From the NCBI RefSeq assembly GCF_014851865.1, contig NZ_JACVAM010000003.1, positions 186,001 to 250,000 on the forward strand: a DNA stretch of 64,000 nt, given 5' to 3'. Below the pieces are notes generated by a model. It ran no database searches and was not told the DNA's origin. It was given only the letters and a program-made list of their open reading frames with translations. Source of the DNA: Pseudomonas sp. PDM16. Lineage in GTDB: Bacteria; Pseudomonadota; Gammaproteobacteria; Pseudomonadales; Pseudomonadaceae. Every line of letters starts with the position of its first letter. The first letter of the stretch is position 1. Positions 9,760 to 19,077 of this stretch are shown piece after piece. The translations under genes and the position numbers were made by a program.

Positions 9760-11361
9760 TCACTTGATCCAGTGCTTGCCCCAGTGAGTGATGTCATAGG
9801 CCTGGGCGGAACGCTTCAGGCTCTTGTCCGCCTGGCTCGCCGCAATCTCGTCATCGATTGCCTTGGTGGAGTGCGACAGCCAGCTGGTGACGAAAGCCAT
9901 GGCATCACCATTGATCTCCAGCGCCCGCATGTCGATGTTGCCCAGGTTGTCGCAGGTGGCGTGGTAGCAGGGGTCGAGGGCAACGCCCGCGGTACCGCCG
10001 TAGCGCGCCGCCTGCTCCTCGGTCTTCAACACCTCCGCTCCGGTGAACAGCCCGCCGAACGCGATTCCGTCCGTGAAGAACTGCGCATAGTCGGAGCGGA
10101 AGGTGATTTCATCGCCTTCTGACGGCAGGCCACGCAGCTTGTAGTACTCCTCGAACAGCTTCTCGATCGCCGCAGAGCCAGGAGGGCCTTCCAGGCCGAA
10201 GTCCGAGCCATCGCCGTCATACACGAAGTAGGCGAAGTTCGGCGAGGCGATCATGTCGAAGTTCAGGTAAGCCTTGATCTTCGTCTTCTCCTCCGGCGAC
10301 AACTGGGTGACGTAGTGAGTCGAGCCCACCAGACCGGACTCCTCCGCTCCCCACCAGGCGAAACGCAGCTTGTTGGTCGGCTTGACCTTACGCAGCTGGA
10401 TGGCCAGCTCCAGCAGCGCGGCACTACCCGAGCCGTTGTCGTTGATACCCGCCCCCTCGTACACCGAGTCCAGGTGGGCGCCGGCCATCACCACGTTGTT
10501 CGGGTTGCCATGCTTCGATTCGGCTACCAGATTGTTGGTCTGGGTCCGTTCACGCACCACATCGGCGAACAGGCGCACCTGCAGCTCGGCGGTCTGCGCC
10601 AGGCTAGCCCCCACGTCATAGGTGGCGAACAGCACCGGGATGCCGCCGGCATACGCGTCGCCCAGGGTGGCACTGATCAGCTCCTTACGGTCCTCCGTGT
10701 CCCCCTGATTGAACAGAACTACCCCAACAGCACCAGCATCCGCGGCATTCTGAGCCTTGACCGCGAAGTCGCAGGAGCCGCGTTGCAGCAACGCGATAGA
10801 TCCTGAAGGGAAGGCGGCAAAATCCTCGGCCTCGCAGCCGCTGGTAGAGGTGTTGCCGGCGCCGAGCGAGATGTCCACCGGTACGGCAGCCGCGGTGACA
10901 TCCCCCGCCTCGGTCTGCGACAGGTAGGTGAAATCAACCTCCCACTCGAAATCCACCGGGGAAGGCGACACCGATTGCAATGCGCCGGGTCCCTGCGGGT
11001 AGAACGCACTGAACGGGAAGGCCTGTAGGGTAACGCGATAGCCGGCGCGCTCCAGGGTCTCCTTCACATAGCTCAGCGAGCCGTCATAGCCAGGCAAACC
11101 GGCGGCGCGGTTGCCCCCGTTGGCCAGAGCCACATCGTGCAGCATCTGCAAATGCTGCTGGGTGTTCTGTGCCTGCATGCAGCGTGGCAAAAGGAAGGGC
11201 GAGCTGTTGAGCAGCTCCGCACGACATTCCAGAGGGCCGATACGGCTCGGACTCCAGAGTTTGTCGAATATCTGCGAGAGGTCTTGGGTTCCGGTCGCCA
11301 GAACCGGAGCAGCCGTGGAGGCCAGGAAGGAAGCAAACAGCAGTTTTTTCTTGTAATGCAT
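9760..11361 (-). CDS. Secreted M28-family aminopeptidase (PaAP-like)
   Basis: A 533-residue zinc aminopeptidase, the length of P. aeruginosa PaAP and similar along its whole length. Signal peptide at residues 1-22; the start at 11361 has GGAG seven bases upstream. A protease-associated domain (LGAGNTSTSGCEAEDFAAFP, GAVGVVLFNQGDTEDRK) is followed by the M28 domain with zinc ligands in GAHLDSV, INDNGSGSAALLELA, WWGAEESGLVGSTHYV, NFDMIASPNF and PCYHATCDNL. PaAP releases Leu and other N-terminal residues outside the cell. It shares the terminator at 9713-9740 with its convergent neighbour. Confidence 0.94.
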   Translation of the reverse strand: MHYKKKLLFASFLASTAAPVLATGTQDLSQIFDKLWSPSRIGPLECRAELLNSSPFLLPRCMQAQNTQQHLQMLHDVALANGGNRAAGLPGYDGSLSYVKETLERAGYRVTLQAFPFSAFYPQGPGALQSVSPSPVDFEWEVDFTYLSQTEAGDVTAAAVPVDISLGAGNTSTSGCEAEDFAAFPSGSIALLQRGSCDFAVKAQNAADAGAVGVVLFNQGDTEDRKELISATLGDAYAGGIPVLFATYDVGASLAQTAELQVRLFADVVRERTQTNNLVAESKHGNPNNVVMAGAHLDSVYEGAGINDNGSGSAALLELAIQLRKVKPTNKLRFAWWGAEESGLVGSTHYVTQLSPEEKTKIKAYLNFDMIASPNFAYFVYDGDGSDFGLEGPPGSAAIEKLFEEYYKLRGLPSEGDEITFRSDYAQFFTDGIAFGGLFTGAEVLKTEEQAARYGGTAGVALDPCYHATCDNLGNIDMRALEINGDAMAFVTSWLSHSTKAIDDEIAASQADKSLKRSAQAYDITHWGKHWIK

Positions 11362-11631
11362 GGGGTTCTCCAATCCGTGTTTGGAGCAAATGGATGCGGC
11401 GGCACTTGTGGTACCCCGCGGACCGTCCCTTACTGCGTCGTGTGGACGAAAAGACAGTAGATGGACATTTCCCAGCAAGCGAAGCGGCTAGCTGCTTTTT
11501 TCCGAAAAATTGCTGCAGTTCACCGAAGATAGAAGCACTAAGCCATCACTCGAATGACGACAAGCCCGCCGTGCAGCGTTGTCGGGTAGACTCCTCGCCC
11601 TGTTCCCGCGAATCACCGAAGACCGATACCC

Positions 11632-12639
11632 ATGCCGATCCGCCACTGCATCGTCCACCTGATCGACAAGAAGCCCGATGGCTCGCCCGCCGTGCTGCAC
11701 GCCCGCGACTCCGAACTCGCCGCGTCTCAGGCCATGGAGAACCTGTTGGCCGACCTCAACGAGAGCTACAACGCCAAGCAAGGCAAGGCCTGGGGCCTGT
11801 TCCACGAAGAGTCCGGCGCCTACCCGTTCAGCGGCTGGCTGAAGGCCTACCTGGACGGCGAGCAGGACTTCACCGCTTTCAGCCGTCAGGCTGTCGAACA
11901 GCTGCAGAAGCTGATGGAAGAATCCAACCTGTCGACTGGCGGCCACGTACTGCTGGCCCACCACCAGCAAGGTATGACCGACTACCTGGCCATCGCCCTG
12001 CTGCACCACAGCGAAGGCGTGGCGGTGACCGAGGCGCTGGACGTGGCGCCGGCCAAGCACCTGGACCTCGGCCAGCTGCACCTGGCGGCACGCATCAACA
12101 TCTCCGAGTGGCGCAACAACGCCCACTCCAAGCAGTACATTTCCTTTATCAAGGGCAAGAACGGCAAGAAGGTCTCGGACTACTTCCGCGACTTCATCGG
12201 CTGCCACGAGGGCGTGGATGCGCCGAGCGAGACGCGCACCCTGCTCAAGGCCTTCAGCGACTTCGTCGAGAGCGAGGACATGGCCGAGGAGCAGGCCCGC
12301 GCCAAGACCGAGACACTGGTCGACTACGCCACCAGCCAGGCCAAGATCGGCGAGCCGATTACCCTCGACGAGCTCTCCGGGCTGATCGACGAAGACCGCC
12401 CGCGCGCCTTCTTCGAGCATATCCGCAACAAGGACTACGGCATGGCCCCGGAATTTCCGGCGGACAAGCGCACCCTCAGCCAGTTCCGTCGCTTCACCGG
12501 CCGGGCCGAAGGTCTGTCGATCAGCTTCGAGGCCCACCTGCTGGGCTCGAAGATCGAATACGATGAGTCGCGCGACATGCTGATCATTCGCCAGGTACCC
12601 ACCCAACTGAAGGACCAACTCAAGCGTCGCAAGGAGTGA
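11632..12639 (+). CDS. yejK: Nucleoid-associated protein YejK/NdpA
   Basis: A 335-residue cytoplasmic protein of the NdpA family, which binds nucleoid DNA in Gammaproteobacteria. Diagnostic stretches are [15 protein letters not shown] at the N-terminus, [40 protein letters not shown] in the middle, and [20 protein letters not shown] near the end. It is preceded by a 270-bp gap (11362-11631) that holds the divergent promoters of this gene and the aminopeptidase; I saw no other feature there. A thioredoxin-fold gene follows after 1 base. Confidence 0.95.
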   Translation: MPIRHCIVHLIDKKPDGSPAVLHARDSELAASQAMENLLADLNESYNAKQGKAWGLFHEESGAYPFSGWLKAYLDGEQDFTAFSRQAVEQLQKLMEESNLSTGGHVLLAHHQQGMTDYLAIALLHHSEGVAVTEALDVAPAKHLDLGQLHLAARINISEWRNNAHSKQYISFIKGKNGKKVSDYFRDFIGCHEGVDAPSETRTLLKAFSDFVESEDMAEEQARAKTETLVDYATSQAKIGEPITLDELSGLIDEDRPRAFFEHIRNKDYGMAPEFPADKRTLSQFRRFTGRAEGLSISFEAHLLGSKIEYDESRDMLIIRQVPTQLKDQLKRRKE

Positions 12640-12640
12640 G

Positions 12641-12976
12641 ATGGGCAAGCGGATATTCGTGCTACTGGCGATTCTCGCCACCTGGCAACACTGGGACCGC
12701 ATCGAGACCTTTCTCGGCCTGAAACCGACTCCGCAGGTGGCGGCGGCTGAGGCCGGGGTCGTGCTGTATGCCACCGCCTGGTGCGGTTACTGCGCCAAGA
12801 CCCGCAGCTTCCTCGCCGAGGAAGGTATTCCCTATACCGAATTCGATATCGAGAAGTCCGCAGAAGGGCGCCGCGCCTACGATGCGTTGAACGGTCAGGG
12901 CATCCCGCTACTGACGGTGGGAAACACGGTGATCCGCGGCTACAGCCCGGAGGGTATCAAGGCGGCGCTGCGCTAG
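12641..12976 (+). CDS. Membrane-anchored glutaredoxin-like protein
   Basis: A 111-residue protein. Residues about 4-25 (IFVLLAILATWQHWD) form a possible membrane anchor, followed by a glutaredoxin domain: VVLYATAWCGYCAKTRSFL with a CGYC redox pair, the cis-Pro/substrate loop GIPLLTVGNTVIRGY, and a final helix. It begins 1 base after the yejK stop, so the two are probably co-transcribed. Whether the domain faces cytoplasm or periplasm cannot be decided from sequence; the CGYC pair would fit reduction of a protein disulfide. Confidence 0.85.
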   Translation: MGKRIFVLLAILATWQHWDRIETFLGLKPTPQVAAAEAGVVLYATAWCGYCAKTRSFLAEEGIPYTEFDIEKSAEGRRAYDALNGQGIPLLTVGNTVIRGYSPEGIKAALR

Positions 12977-12994
12977 CGTCGCCCTGGTTCCTGC

Positions 12995-13930
12995 TTACAG
13001 CGCTTCGATACGGAAGCCCAGGCGCGGGAAATGCACATGTATGACGCCCGCGCGCTCATCCTCGCGGCGCAGGATCAGCTCCTCGGCGCCGGCGAACACC
13101 AGTTCACCCTCCACCGGATCGACGCCATAGTCGGTTGCGGCGATCTTCACCCGCTGGCCGGCCTGGAAGCCATTGGGCTCGGCGAACTGCTCGTCCGGCA
13201 AAGCCGCCGGGGTCGCCGCGCGAGCGATCTCGATAGCCTCTTCTGCACTCAACGCACTGGACGCTCCATGGCCAAAGCCCAGCACGCGGCCAAGCCAGGC
13301 ACTGACATTGGGATAAGCATCGACCAACGGCGCGGTGACCGGCGTGCCCTTGAGGAACCACAGGCAGTGGGCCAGGGAGAAGTCAGCCACAGATGGCTCG
13401 CCGAACAGAAAGTCGCCCTGCTCACGCGCCAGCTGCTGCTCGACGCGGGCCATGATGCTCGGCCAGTTGTGCTTGGCCACGTCGGCCGGAATGCGCGTCG
13501 CGGTACCGCCACTGAACAGCCCGGCGCGGTCGGCGATGAAGGCCTTGACCGCTTCTGGTGGCAGCTTGGCAAAGCGCAGTGCCACGGATTCGGGCTGGAA
13601 CACCAGGCTCACGGCATGCTGGAACACCACCGAGTCGACCCATTGGGCGAAGCTGGCGACGACGAATTCCAGGCCTTCCGGGAACAGCGCCGGAACACTC
13701 TTCTCGGCCTCCAGGCGACGGGCGATCAGCGCAGTGTCGCAATAAATATCAGCGCCGATCTGCAGCACCGGGGTCTTGCGGTAGCCGCCAGTCAGCGCGG
13801 TCAGGTCGGGCTTGGGCATCACCGGCGGGATCATCACCGAACGCCAGGACAGCTGCTTGAAGCCCAGCAGCAGGCGCGCCTTCTCGGCGAACGGTGAAGT
13901 CGGGTAGTGGTGCAGGATCAACTCGTGCAT
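12995..13930 (-). CDS. Glutathione S-transferase family protein with extra C-terminal domain
   Basis: A 311-residue protein; canonical GSTs are about 200-230. The N-terminal thioredoxin fold is clear (MHELILHHYPTSPFAEKARL; cis-Pro in GGYRKTPVLQIG; CDTALIARRLE), followed by an alpha-helical domain to about residue 230. The last 65-70 residues (EPNGFQAGQRVKIAATDYGV ... LGFRIEAL) look like a small beta-rich domain absent from ordinary GSTs. Start at 13930 has GGAG upstream. Convergent with the glutaredoxin gene; GSH substrate unknown. Confidence 0.85.
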   Translation of the reverse strand: MHELILHHYPTSPFAEKARLLLGFKQLSWRSVMIPPVMPKPDLTALTGGYRKTPVLQIGADIYCDTALIARRLEAEKSVPALFPEGLEFVVASFAQWVDSVVFQHAVSLVFQPESVALRFAKLPPEAVKAFIADRAGLFSGGTATRIPADVAKHNWPSIMARVEQQLAREQGDFLFGEPSVADFSLAHCLWFLKGTPVTAPLVDAYPNVSAWLGRVLGFGHGASSALSAEEAIEIARAATPAALPDEQFAEPNGFQAGQRVKIAATDYGVDPVEGELVFAGAEELILRREDERAGVIHVHFPRLGFRIEAL

Positions 13931-13996
13931 GGCGGGCTCCGCGTCGGTGGCAGTGAAGGGGCAGCTTAACGCCCGGGCAGGCAATGGCCTACCCGA

Positions 13997-14296
13997 TCAG
14001 ACTGATTGCTCGCTATCACTTCCCTGCATGGTGCAACTCTGCACCAGGCGCTCCTTGGCGACCTTGGCCAGCGCCTTGATCGCCCGCTCACGACGCAGCG
14101 CAGCACTTTTGTCCGCACAGATCTCGGTGTACACCAGCGCCTGCGCCGGGCTGGAGTAAAAGAAGCGCGCGCCCTTGCCGCTGCGATGCTGCTCGAAGCG
14201 CCGCTGCGGATCGTCGCTGATGCCGCAGTACAGCGCGCCGTTCTCGGCACGCACCAGGTAGACGGACCAGGGCTTGGCAGGTGGTGTATCGGTCAT
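13997..14296 (-). CDS. GIY-YIG domain nuclease-like protein
   Basis: A 99-residue single-domain GIY-YIG protein of the COG2827 type. The catalytic fold starts with [20 protein letters not shown] (the two aromatic motifs), followed by [16 protein letters not shown] with the conserved Arg/His, and a C-terminal helix region. I take the ATG at 14296 because the domain begins 11 residues after it. The biological role of this small family is poorly defined; DNA repair or processing has been suggested. Confidence 0.88.
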   Translation of the reverse strand: MTDTPPAKPWSVYLVRAENGALYCGISDDPQRRFEQHRSGKGARFFYSSPAQALVYTEICADKSAALRRERAIKALAKVAKERLVQSCTMQGSDSEQSV

Positions 14297-14337
14297 GGCT
14301 CGGCAGCGCAAATACAGGGCCGCAGAGCTTACGTCAG

Positions 14338-14808
14338 TCAGCGCCCGGCCTGCCAGGCGCGCAGCCCGCCCATGGCCTGCTTGCGGATAGCGTTCTGCAC
14401 CGGCGCCAGCCAGCCGAGCAGCACACCCTTGGCGCCCAGGGCCTGGCGGGACCAGCGCCACAGATCGAAGCGGTCGCGGTGCTCGACGATCTTGCCGCCC
14501 TCGAAGCGGAAGCTGGCCTCGATATGGTTCTCCACCATGCGCCCGGTCTGACTAAACAGGTAGGTCGCCACCCAGCGCGCGCGGCCCTGGCGATCATCCG
14601 CCTCCAGCACCTCGTAGGTCAGGGAGAACTGCTTGGCGCGGGAGCAGAGCATGCGCCACATATCGCCGGCGTCCGCGCCCTTGAGATCGCGAAATACCGG
14701 GTCGGAGAACTCGATGTTGTCGGCGTAGCAAGCGGCCATGGCCTCGGCATCCTGGCGCTGGAAGGCCTGGTAGAAACGGTCGATCAGTTCGGCATTGGGG
14801 TGGGCCAT
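14338..14808 (-). CDS. SnoaL-like (NTF2-fold) protein
   Basis: A 156-residue protein beginning [20 protein letters not shown], typical of the SnoaL/NTF2-like fold ([17 protein letters not shown], then [19 protein letters not shown]). Members include small isomerases and proteins of unknown role. Divergent from the AraC-family regulator, with 96 bp between the starts, so it is a candidate target of it. Coding beyond the ATG at 14808 is possible but unlike the family. Confidence 0.85.
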   Translation of the reverse strand: MAHPNAELIDRFYQAFQRQDAEAMAACYADNIEFSDPVFRDLKGADAGDMWRMLCSRAKQFSLTYEVLEADDRQGRARWVATYLFSQTGRMVENHIEASFRFEGGKIVEHRDRFDLWRWSRQALGAKGVLLGWLAPVQNAIRKQAMGGLRAWQAGR

Positions 14809-14904
14809 GGCAACGCTGCTCCGGGTTGTGATGGGCAGAGTATGGTCGCGCGAACGACGGCCGGCGATTGGCGATACAGACAACTTTGTGTCAATAATCG
14901 CCAG

Positions 14905-15864
14905 ATGATCCGCATCGCTCTCTACATCTGCCCGCAAACCGTGCTCTCCAGCCTGAGCATGGCCGATGACGCCTTCCGCCTGGCCAACCAAATGGCCGGC
15001 GAGGCACTGTTCGAACTGCAACGGGTCAGCGCTGACGGTCAGCCGGTGCAGCTCGGCTATGCACAGCTGCGCGTGGACGGGGACCTGAACCTGGCCGAAC
15101 GCACCGACCTGCTGCTGATCCCCGCCACCGGCAGCGCGCTGGACCGCACCCTGGAGCACAACGCCGCCCTGCTCGCCTGGCTGGCCACTCGCCCGCAGCA
15201 CCAACAGCTCGCCAGCCTGTGCAGCAGCGCCTGCCTGCTGGCCGCCTCCGGCGTGCTGGACGGTCGCCGCGCCACTACCCATTGGGCCCTGGCGGACAGC
15301 TTCCGCCAGCGCTTCCCGAAGGTGCGCCTGCAGATCGACCAGTTATTCACCGAAGACGACAACCGCTTCTGCTCCGGCGGCGCCCAGGCCGGTCTCGATC
15401 TGTGCCTGCACCTGATCGCCGTGCATGGCGGCGACTGGCTGGCCCAGCGCGTGGCCGGCGCCCTGGTGGTGGAGCGCGAGCGCGGCGGCCAGAGCCGCTT
15501 CGCCCCGTTGCTGCCGATGGCCGGGCAGGACGACCCGCTGATCGCCCCGCTGCTGCGCTGGCTGCAGCAGCACCACGCCCAGGCCATCGACCTGGCGCTG
15601 CTGGCCGAGCGCGCCAACTGTTCCACCCGCACCCTGCTGCGCCGTTTCAAAGCGGCCACCGGACTGACACCCAACGACTACCTGCAGCGCCTACGCATCA
15701 GCGCCGCGCAAAGCGCCCTGCGCAACCCGGTGCGCTCACTGGAACAGGTCGCCGCCCAGGTCGGCTACGCCGACCGCGCCACCTTCGCCAAGCTGTTCAA
15801 GCAGCTCTGTGGCGAGACGCCGGGGGCCTTCCGCAAGCGCCTGCGCCAGCCGCTCACCGAATAA
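14905..15864 (+). CDS. GlxA-family AraC-type transcriptional regulator (DJ-1/PfpI-like domain plus HTH)
   Basis: A 319-residue regulator. Residues 1 to about 190 form a class I glutamine-amidotransferase/DJ-1-like sensor domain (MIRIALYICPQTVLSSLSMA; LCSSACLLAASGVLDGRRAT). The C-terminal hundred residues are an AraC DNA-binding domain with two helix-turn-helix units (LLAERANCSTRTLLRRFKAA and VAAQVGYADRATFAKLFKQL). Start taken at 14905, where the domain begins; the frame is open further upstream. The ligand and targets are unknown; the SnoaL-like gene is divergent. Confidence 0.9.
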   Translation: MIRIALYICPQTVLSSLSMADDAFRLANQMAGEALFELQRVSADGQPVQLGYAQLRVDGDLNLAERTDLLLIPATGSALDRTLEHNAALLAWLATRPQHQQLASLCSSACLLAASGVLDGRRATTHWALADSFRQRFPKVRLQIDQLFTEDDNRFCSGGAQAGLDLCLHLIAVHGGDWLAQRVAGALVVERERGGQSRFAPLLPMAGQDDPLIAPLLRWLQQHHAQAIDLALLAERANCSTRTLLRRFKAATGLTPNDYLQRLRISAAQSALRNPVRSLEQVAAQVGYADRATFAKLFKQLCGETPGAFRKRLRQPLTE

Positions 15865-15870
15865 CGCACA

Positions 15871-15902
15871 AAGAAAAAGGAGCCTGAAGGCTCCTTTTTC
15901 TT
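15871..15902. terminator. Bidirectional terminator between AraC-type gene and amino-acid ABC operon
   Basis: A perfect 14-bp stem AAGAAAAAGGAGCC (15871-15884) pairs with 15889-15902 around TGAA. A-rich on the left and T-rich on the right, so it serves both convergent transcripts. Confidence 0.92.
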
Positions 15903-15916
15903 TAGCGCAGCACAGA

Positions 15917-16678
15917 TCAGTGCAGGATCTGTCCGAGGAACAGCTTGGTCCGCTCATTCTGCGGGTTGTCGAAGAACGTGTTGGGCTCGTTCTCTTCGAC
16001 GATCTCACCGCGATCCATGAAGATCACCCGGTTGGCCACGGTACGGGCGAAGCCCATCTCGTGGGTCACGCAGAGCATGGTCATGCCATCCTGGGCCAGG
16101 CCGATCATGGTATCGAGCACTTCCTTGACCATTTCCGGATCGAGGGCCGAGGTCGGCTCGTCGAACAGCATGATCTTCGGCTTCATGCACAGGGCGCGGG
16201 CGATAGCCACGCGTTGCTGCTGACCACCGGAGAGCTGACCCGGGTACTTGTGCGCCTGCTCGGGAATGCGCACGCGCTCGAGGAAGTGCATGGCGATCTC
16301 TTCGGCCTTGCGCTTGGGCATCTTGCGTACCCACATCGGCGCCAGGGTGCAGTTCTGTAGCACAGTCAGGTGCGGGAACAGGTTGAAGTGCTGGAACACC
16401 ATGCCCACTTCGCTGCGGATCGCCTCGATGTGCTTGAGGTCGCTGGTCAGCTCGGTGCCGTCGACGATAATGCGCCCCTGCTGATGCTCCTCCAGACGAT
16501 TGATGCAACGGATGGTCGTGGACTTGCCGGAACCCGACGGACCGCAGAGGACGATGCGCTCACCCTGCTGCACATTGAGGTTGATGTCCTTGAGCACATG
16601 GAACTGGCCGTACCACTTGTTCACGCCTTGCAGCTGAATGATCGGCTCGGCGCTGGTCTGCTTGTTTGCTTCAGTCAT
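15917..16678 (-). CDS. aapP: General amino-acid ABC transporter ATP-binding protein
   Basis: A 253-residue ATPase of the polar amino-acid uptake family. Walker [11 protein letters not shown]-loop in [13 protein letters not shown], signature [15 protein letters not shown], Walker [14 protein letters not shown] and switch His in VTHEMGFA are all present. It is the last gene of the minus-strand operon aapJ-Q-M-P and lies 9 bases after the permease gene. The symbol follows the Rhizobium/Pseudomonas Aap/Bzt naming for this four-gene layout; substrate range is inferred. Confidence 0.94.
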   Translation of the reverse strand: MTEANKQTSAEPIIQLQGVNKWYGQFHVLKDINLNVQQGERIVLCGPSGSGKSTTIRCINRLEEHQQGRIIVDGTELTSDLKHIEAIRSEVGMVFQHFNLFPHLTVLQNCTLAPMWVRKMPKRKAEEIAMHFLERVRIPEQAHKYPGQLSGGQQQRVAIARALCMKPKIMLFDEPTSALDPEMVKEVLDTMIGLAQDGMTMLCVTHEMGFARTVANRVIFMDRGEIVEENEPNTFFDNPQNERTKLFLGQILH

Positions 16679-16687
16679 AAATGGCTC

Positions 16688-17785
16688 CTAACGCTTGTGG
16701 CCGGTGTCCAGCTTGCGCTCCAGGCGCATGGAATAGCGGGACATGCCGAAACAGAAAATCCAGAACACCAGGGCGGCGAACACGTAGCCCTCGGTAGCCA
16801 TGCCCAGCCAGGCCGGATCAGTGGTGGCTTGCTTGATGCTGTTGAGCAGGTCGAACAGGCCGATGATGATCACCAGGCTGGTGTCCTTGAACAGGGCGAT
16901 GAAGGTATTGACGATGCCGGGGATCACCAGCTTGAGCGCTTGCGGCAGGATCACCAGACCCATGGTTCTCCAGTAGCCCAGGCCCATGGCCGCAGCGGCC
17001 TCGTACTGCCCCTTGGGAATGGCCTGCAGACCACCACGCACCACTTCGGCAATGTAGGCGGACTGGAACAGGATCACCCCGATCAGGGCCCGCAGCAGCT
17101 TGTCGAAGCTGAGGCCTTCCGGCAGGAACAGCGGCAACATCACCGAGGACATGAACAGCACGGTGATCAGCGGAACACCACGCCAGAACTCGATGAAGGT
17201 CACACAGATCACCCGAATCGCCGGCATCTTCGAACGCCGGCCCAGGGCCAACATGATGCCCAACGGCAACGCGCCGGCAATGCCGACAGCGGCGATCACC
17301 AGGGTCAGCATCAGGCCGCCCCACTGGCTGGTGGACACCTCGGACAGGCCGAAGAAACCACCGTGCAGCAGCCAGAAGGCCACCAGCGGGTACACGATCA
17401 GGAAGACCAGGCCATACACGGCTTTGCGCGGCATGGCCGGGATGAACAACGGCGCTGCACCGATCACAGCCAGCCACACGGTCAGGTCAACGCGCCAGCG
17501 CAGCTCTTCCGGGTAGAAACCGTACATGAACTGGCTGAAGCGCTCCTTGATGAACACCCAGCAGGCGCCCTCACTGGTGCAGTCGGCCCGGGTAGTGCCG
17601 GTCCAGTCAGCCTGGAAGATCGCCCACTTCAGCAACGGCGGCACGATCAGCCAGACCAGGTAGATGGCCAGCAGGGTCAACAGGGTGTTGAACCAGCTGG
17701 AGAACAGGTTGGACCGCAGCCAGCCGACAACCCCCACGCTCATGCGGGGTGGCGGCAGGCTGGGGCGAAATTGATGAACTTCCAT
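16688..17785 (-). CDS. aapM: General amino-acid ABC transporter permease AapM-type
   Basis: A 365-residue inner-membrane permease with about eight hydrophobic segments. The cytoplasmic EAA loop is AEVVRGGLQAIPKGQYEAAA, preceded by IEFWRGVPLITVLFMSSVML. A large periplasmic loop near residues 65-90 (TTRADCTSEGACWVFIKERF) is a family feature. It pairs with the AapQ-type permease 10 bases upstream to form the heterodimeric channel. Confidence 0.93.
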   Translation of the reverse strand: MEVHQFRPSLPPPRMSVGVVGWLRSNLFSSWFNTLLTLLAIYLVWLIVPPLLKWAIFQADWTGTTRADCTSEGACWVFIKERFSQFMYGFYPEELRWRVDLTVWLAVIGAAPLFIPAMPRKAVYGLVFLIVYPLVAFWLLHGGFFGLSEVSTSQWGGLMLTLVIAAVGIAGALPLGIMLALGRRSKMPAIRVICVTFIEFWRGVPLITVLFMSSVMLPLFLPEGLSFDKLLRALIGVILFQSAYIAEVVRGGLQAIPKGQYEAAAAMGLGYWRTMGLVILPQALKLVIPGIVNTFIALFKDTSLVIIIGLFDLLNSIKQATTDPAWLGMATEGYVFAALVFWIFCFGMSRYSMRLERKLDTGHKR

Positions 17786-17795
17786 GCGCTTCTCC

Positions 17796-18980
17796 TTACC
17801 GCTCGATCAGCGCGATGCGCTTGTTGTACCAGTTCATCAGGATCGAAATGCTGATGCTGATGGCCAGATACACACTCATGGTGATGGCGATGGCCTCAAT
17901 GGCCTGGCCGGTCTGGTTCAGGGTCGTTCCGGCGAACAGCGAGACCATGTCCGGATAGCCGATACCGGCGGCCAGCGACGAGTTCTTCGCCAGGTTCAGG
18001 TACTGGCTGGTGAGCGGTGGAATGATCACGCGCAGGGCCTGCGGAATGATCACCAGGCGCAGGGTCTTGCCGGCCGGCAGGCCGAGAGAGCGGGCCGCCT
18101 CGGTCTGGCCGTGGCTGACCGCCTGGATACCGGAACGCACGTTCTCCGCGATGAAAGCGGCGGTATACACGGTCAATGCCAGGGTCAGAGCCATCAGCTC
18201 CGGAATCAACACCCAGCCGCCCCGGAAGTTGAAGCCCTTGAGCTCTGGTACTTCCCAGTGGAAGGGATCACCAAACACCAGCATGGCCAGTCCCGGCAAC
18301 GCGACGACCAGCACCAGGCTGGAGATCAGCGTCGGGAATCCCTTGCCGGTAGCCTCGAAGCGCTGACGCGCCCAGCGCGCCATTACCCAGATTGCCGCCA
18401 AGGCGATGATCACGGCAATGAAGAACGGCCAGAAGCCCTCGGCGATGGTCGGAGACGGCATGTTCAGGCCGCGGTTGCTGAGGAAGAAGGCGTCGCCGAT
18501 GCTGATCCCCTGGCGCGGACCGGGCAGCGGCAGGAAGACAGCGAAATACCAGAAGAAGATCTGCAGAAGCGGCGGGATGTTGCGGAACGTCTCGATATAG
18601 ACGGTGGCCAGCTTGCTGATCAGCCAGTTGGGCGACAGCCGCGCCACGCCGAGAATGAAACCAAGCACAGTGGCCAGCACGATGCCGATGCCGGACACCA
18701 GCAGGGTGTTGAGCAAACCGATGACGAAGACGCGACCGTAGCTGTCGCTCTCCTGGTAATCGATCAGATGCTGGGAAATACCGAAGCCGGCGCTCTGCTC
18801 GAGGAAGCCGAAGCCCGAGATGATCCCGCGCTGCTGCAGGTTGTGCTGGGTGTTGTGGAACAGGTACCAGCCGATCGCCACGACGACGATGACCGCGATG
18901 ATCTGGAATAGCCAGCCGCGCACCTGCGGGTCGGTCCATACCGACGAGCGCGGGCGCGAAATATTGGCAGGATTTTGCAT
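17796..18980 (-). CDS. aapQ: General amino-acid ABC transporter permease AapQ-type
   Basis: A 394-residue permease. I choose the ATG at 18980 (MQNPANISRP) because GAGGG lies five bases upstream; another ATG is 12 bases earlier. Features: TM near residues 25-45 (VRGWLFQIIAVIVVVAIGWY), IETFRNIPPLLQIFFWYFAV, and EAA loop ENVRSGIQAVSHGQTEAARS. Second gene of the operon, separated from aapJ by two strong hairpins. Confidence 0.92.
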   Translation of the reverse strand: MQNPANISRPRSSVWTDPQVRGWLFQIIAVIVVVAIGWYLFHNTQHNLQQRGIISGFGFLEQSAGFGISQHLIDYQESDSYGRVFVIGLLNTLLVSGIGIVLATVLGFILGVARLSPNWLISKLATVYIETFRNIPPLLQIFFWYFAVFLPLPGPRQGISIGDAFFLSNRGLNMPSPTIAEGFWPFFIAVIIALAAIWVMARWARQRFEATGKGFPTLISSLVLVVALPGLAMLVFGDPFHWEVPELKGFNFRGGWVLIPELMALTLALTVYTAAFIAENVRSGIQAVSHGQTEAARSLGLPAGKTLRLVIIPQALRVIIPPLTSQYLNLAKNSSLAAGIGYPDMVSLFAGTTLNQTGQAIEAIAITMSVYLAISISISILMNWYNKRIALIER

Positions 18981-18995
18981 AGTGGCCCTCATGGA

Positions 18996-19068
18996 AACTC
19001 CGCGCCCATGGATTGCGGCGCGGAGTTCACGAACTCAGAAACACCATCGCCCCATGAAGGGGCGATGG
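18996..19068 (-). promoter_or_regulatory. Two stem-loops between aapJ and aapQ
   Basis: Stem 1 pairs ten bases 18996-19005 with 19018-19027; stem 2 pairs CCATCGCCCC (19044-19053) with 19059-19068. Neither has a T-tract in the operon direction. Such hairpins between a binding-protein gene and its permeases commonly protect the upstream mRNA and lower permease output (inference). Confidence 0.7.
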
Positions 19069-19077
19069 CAGAGGCGA

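Noticed and set aside
11362..11631. Small gene in the aminopeptidase-yejK gap
   Set aside because: Short open frames there lack ribosome-binding sites and recognisable sequence; the aminopeptidase start at 11361 is well supported.
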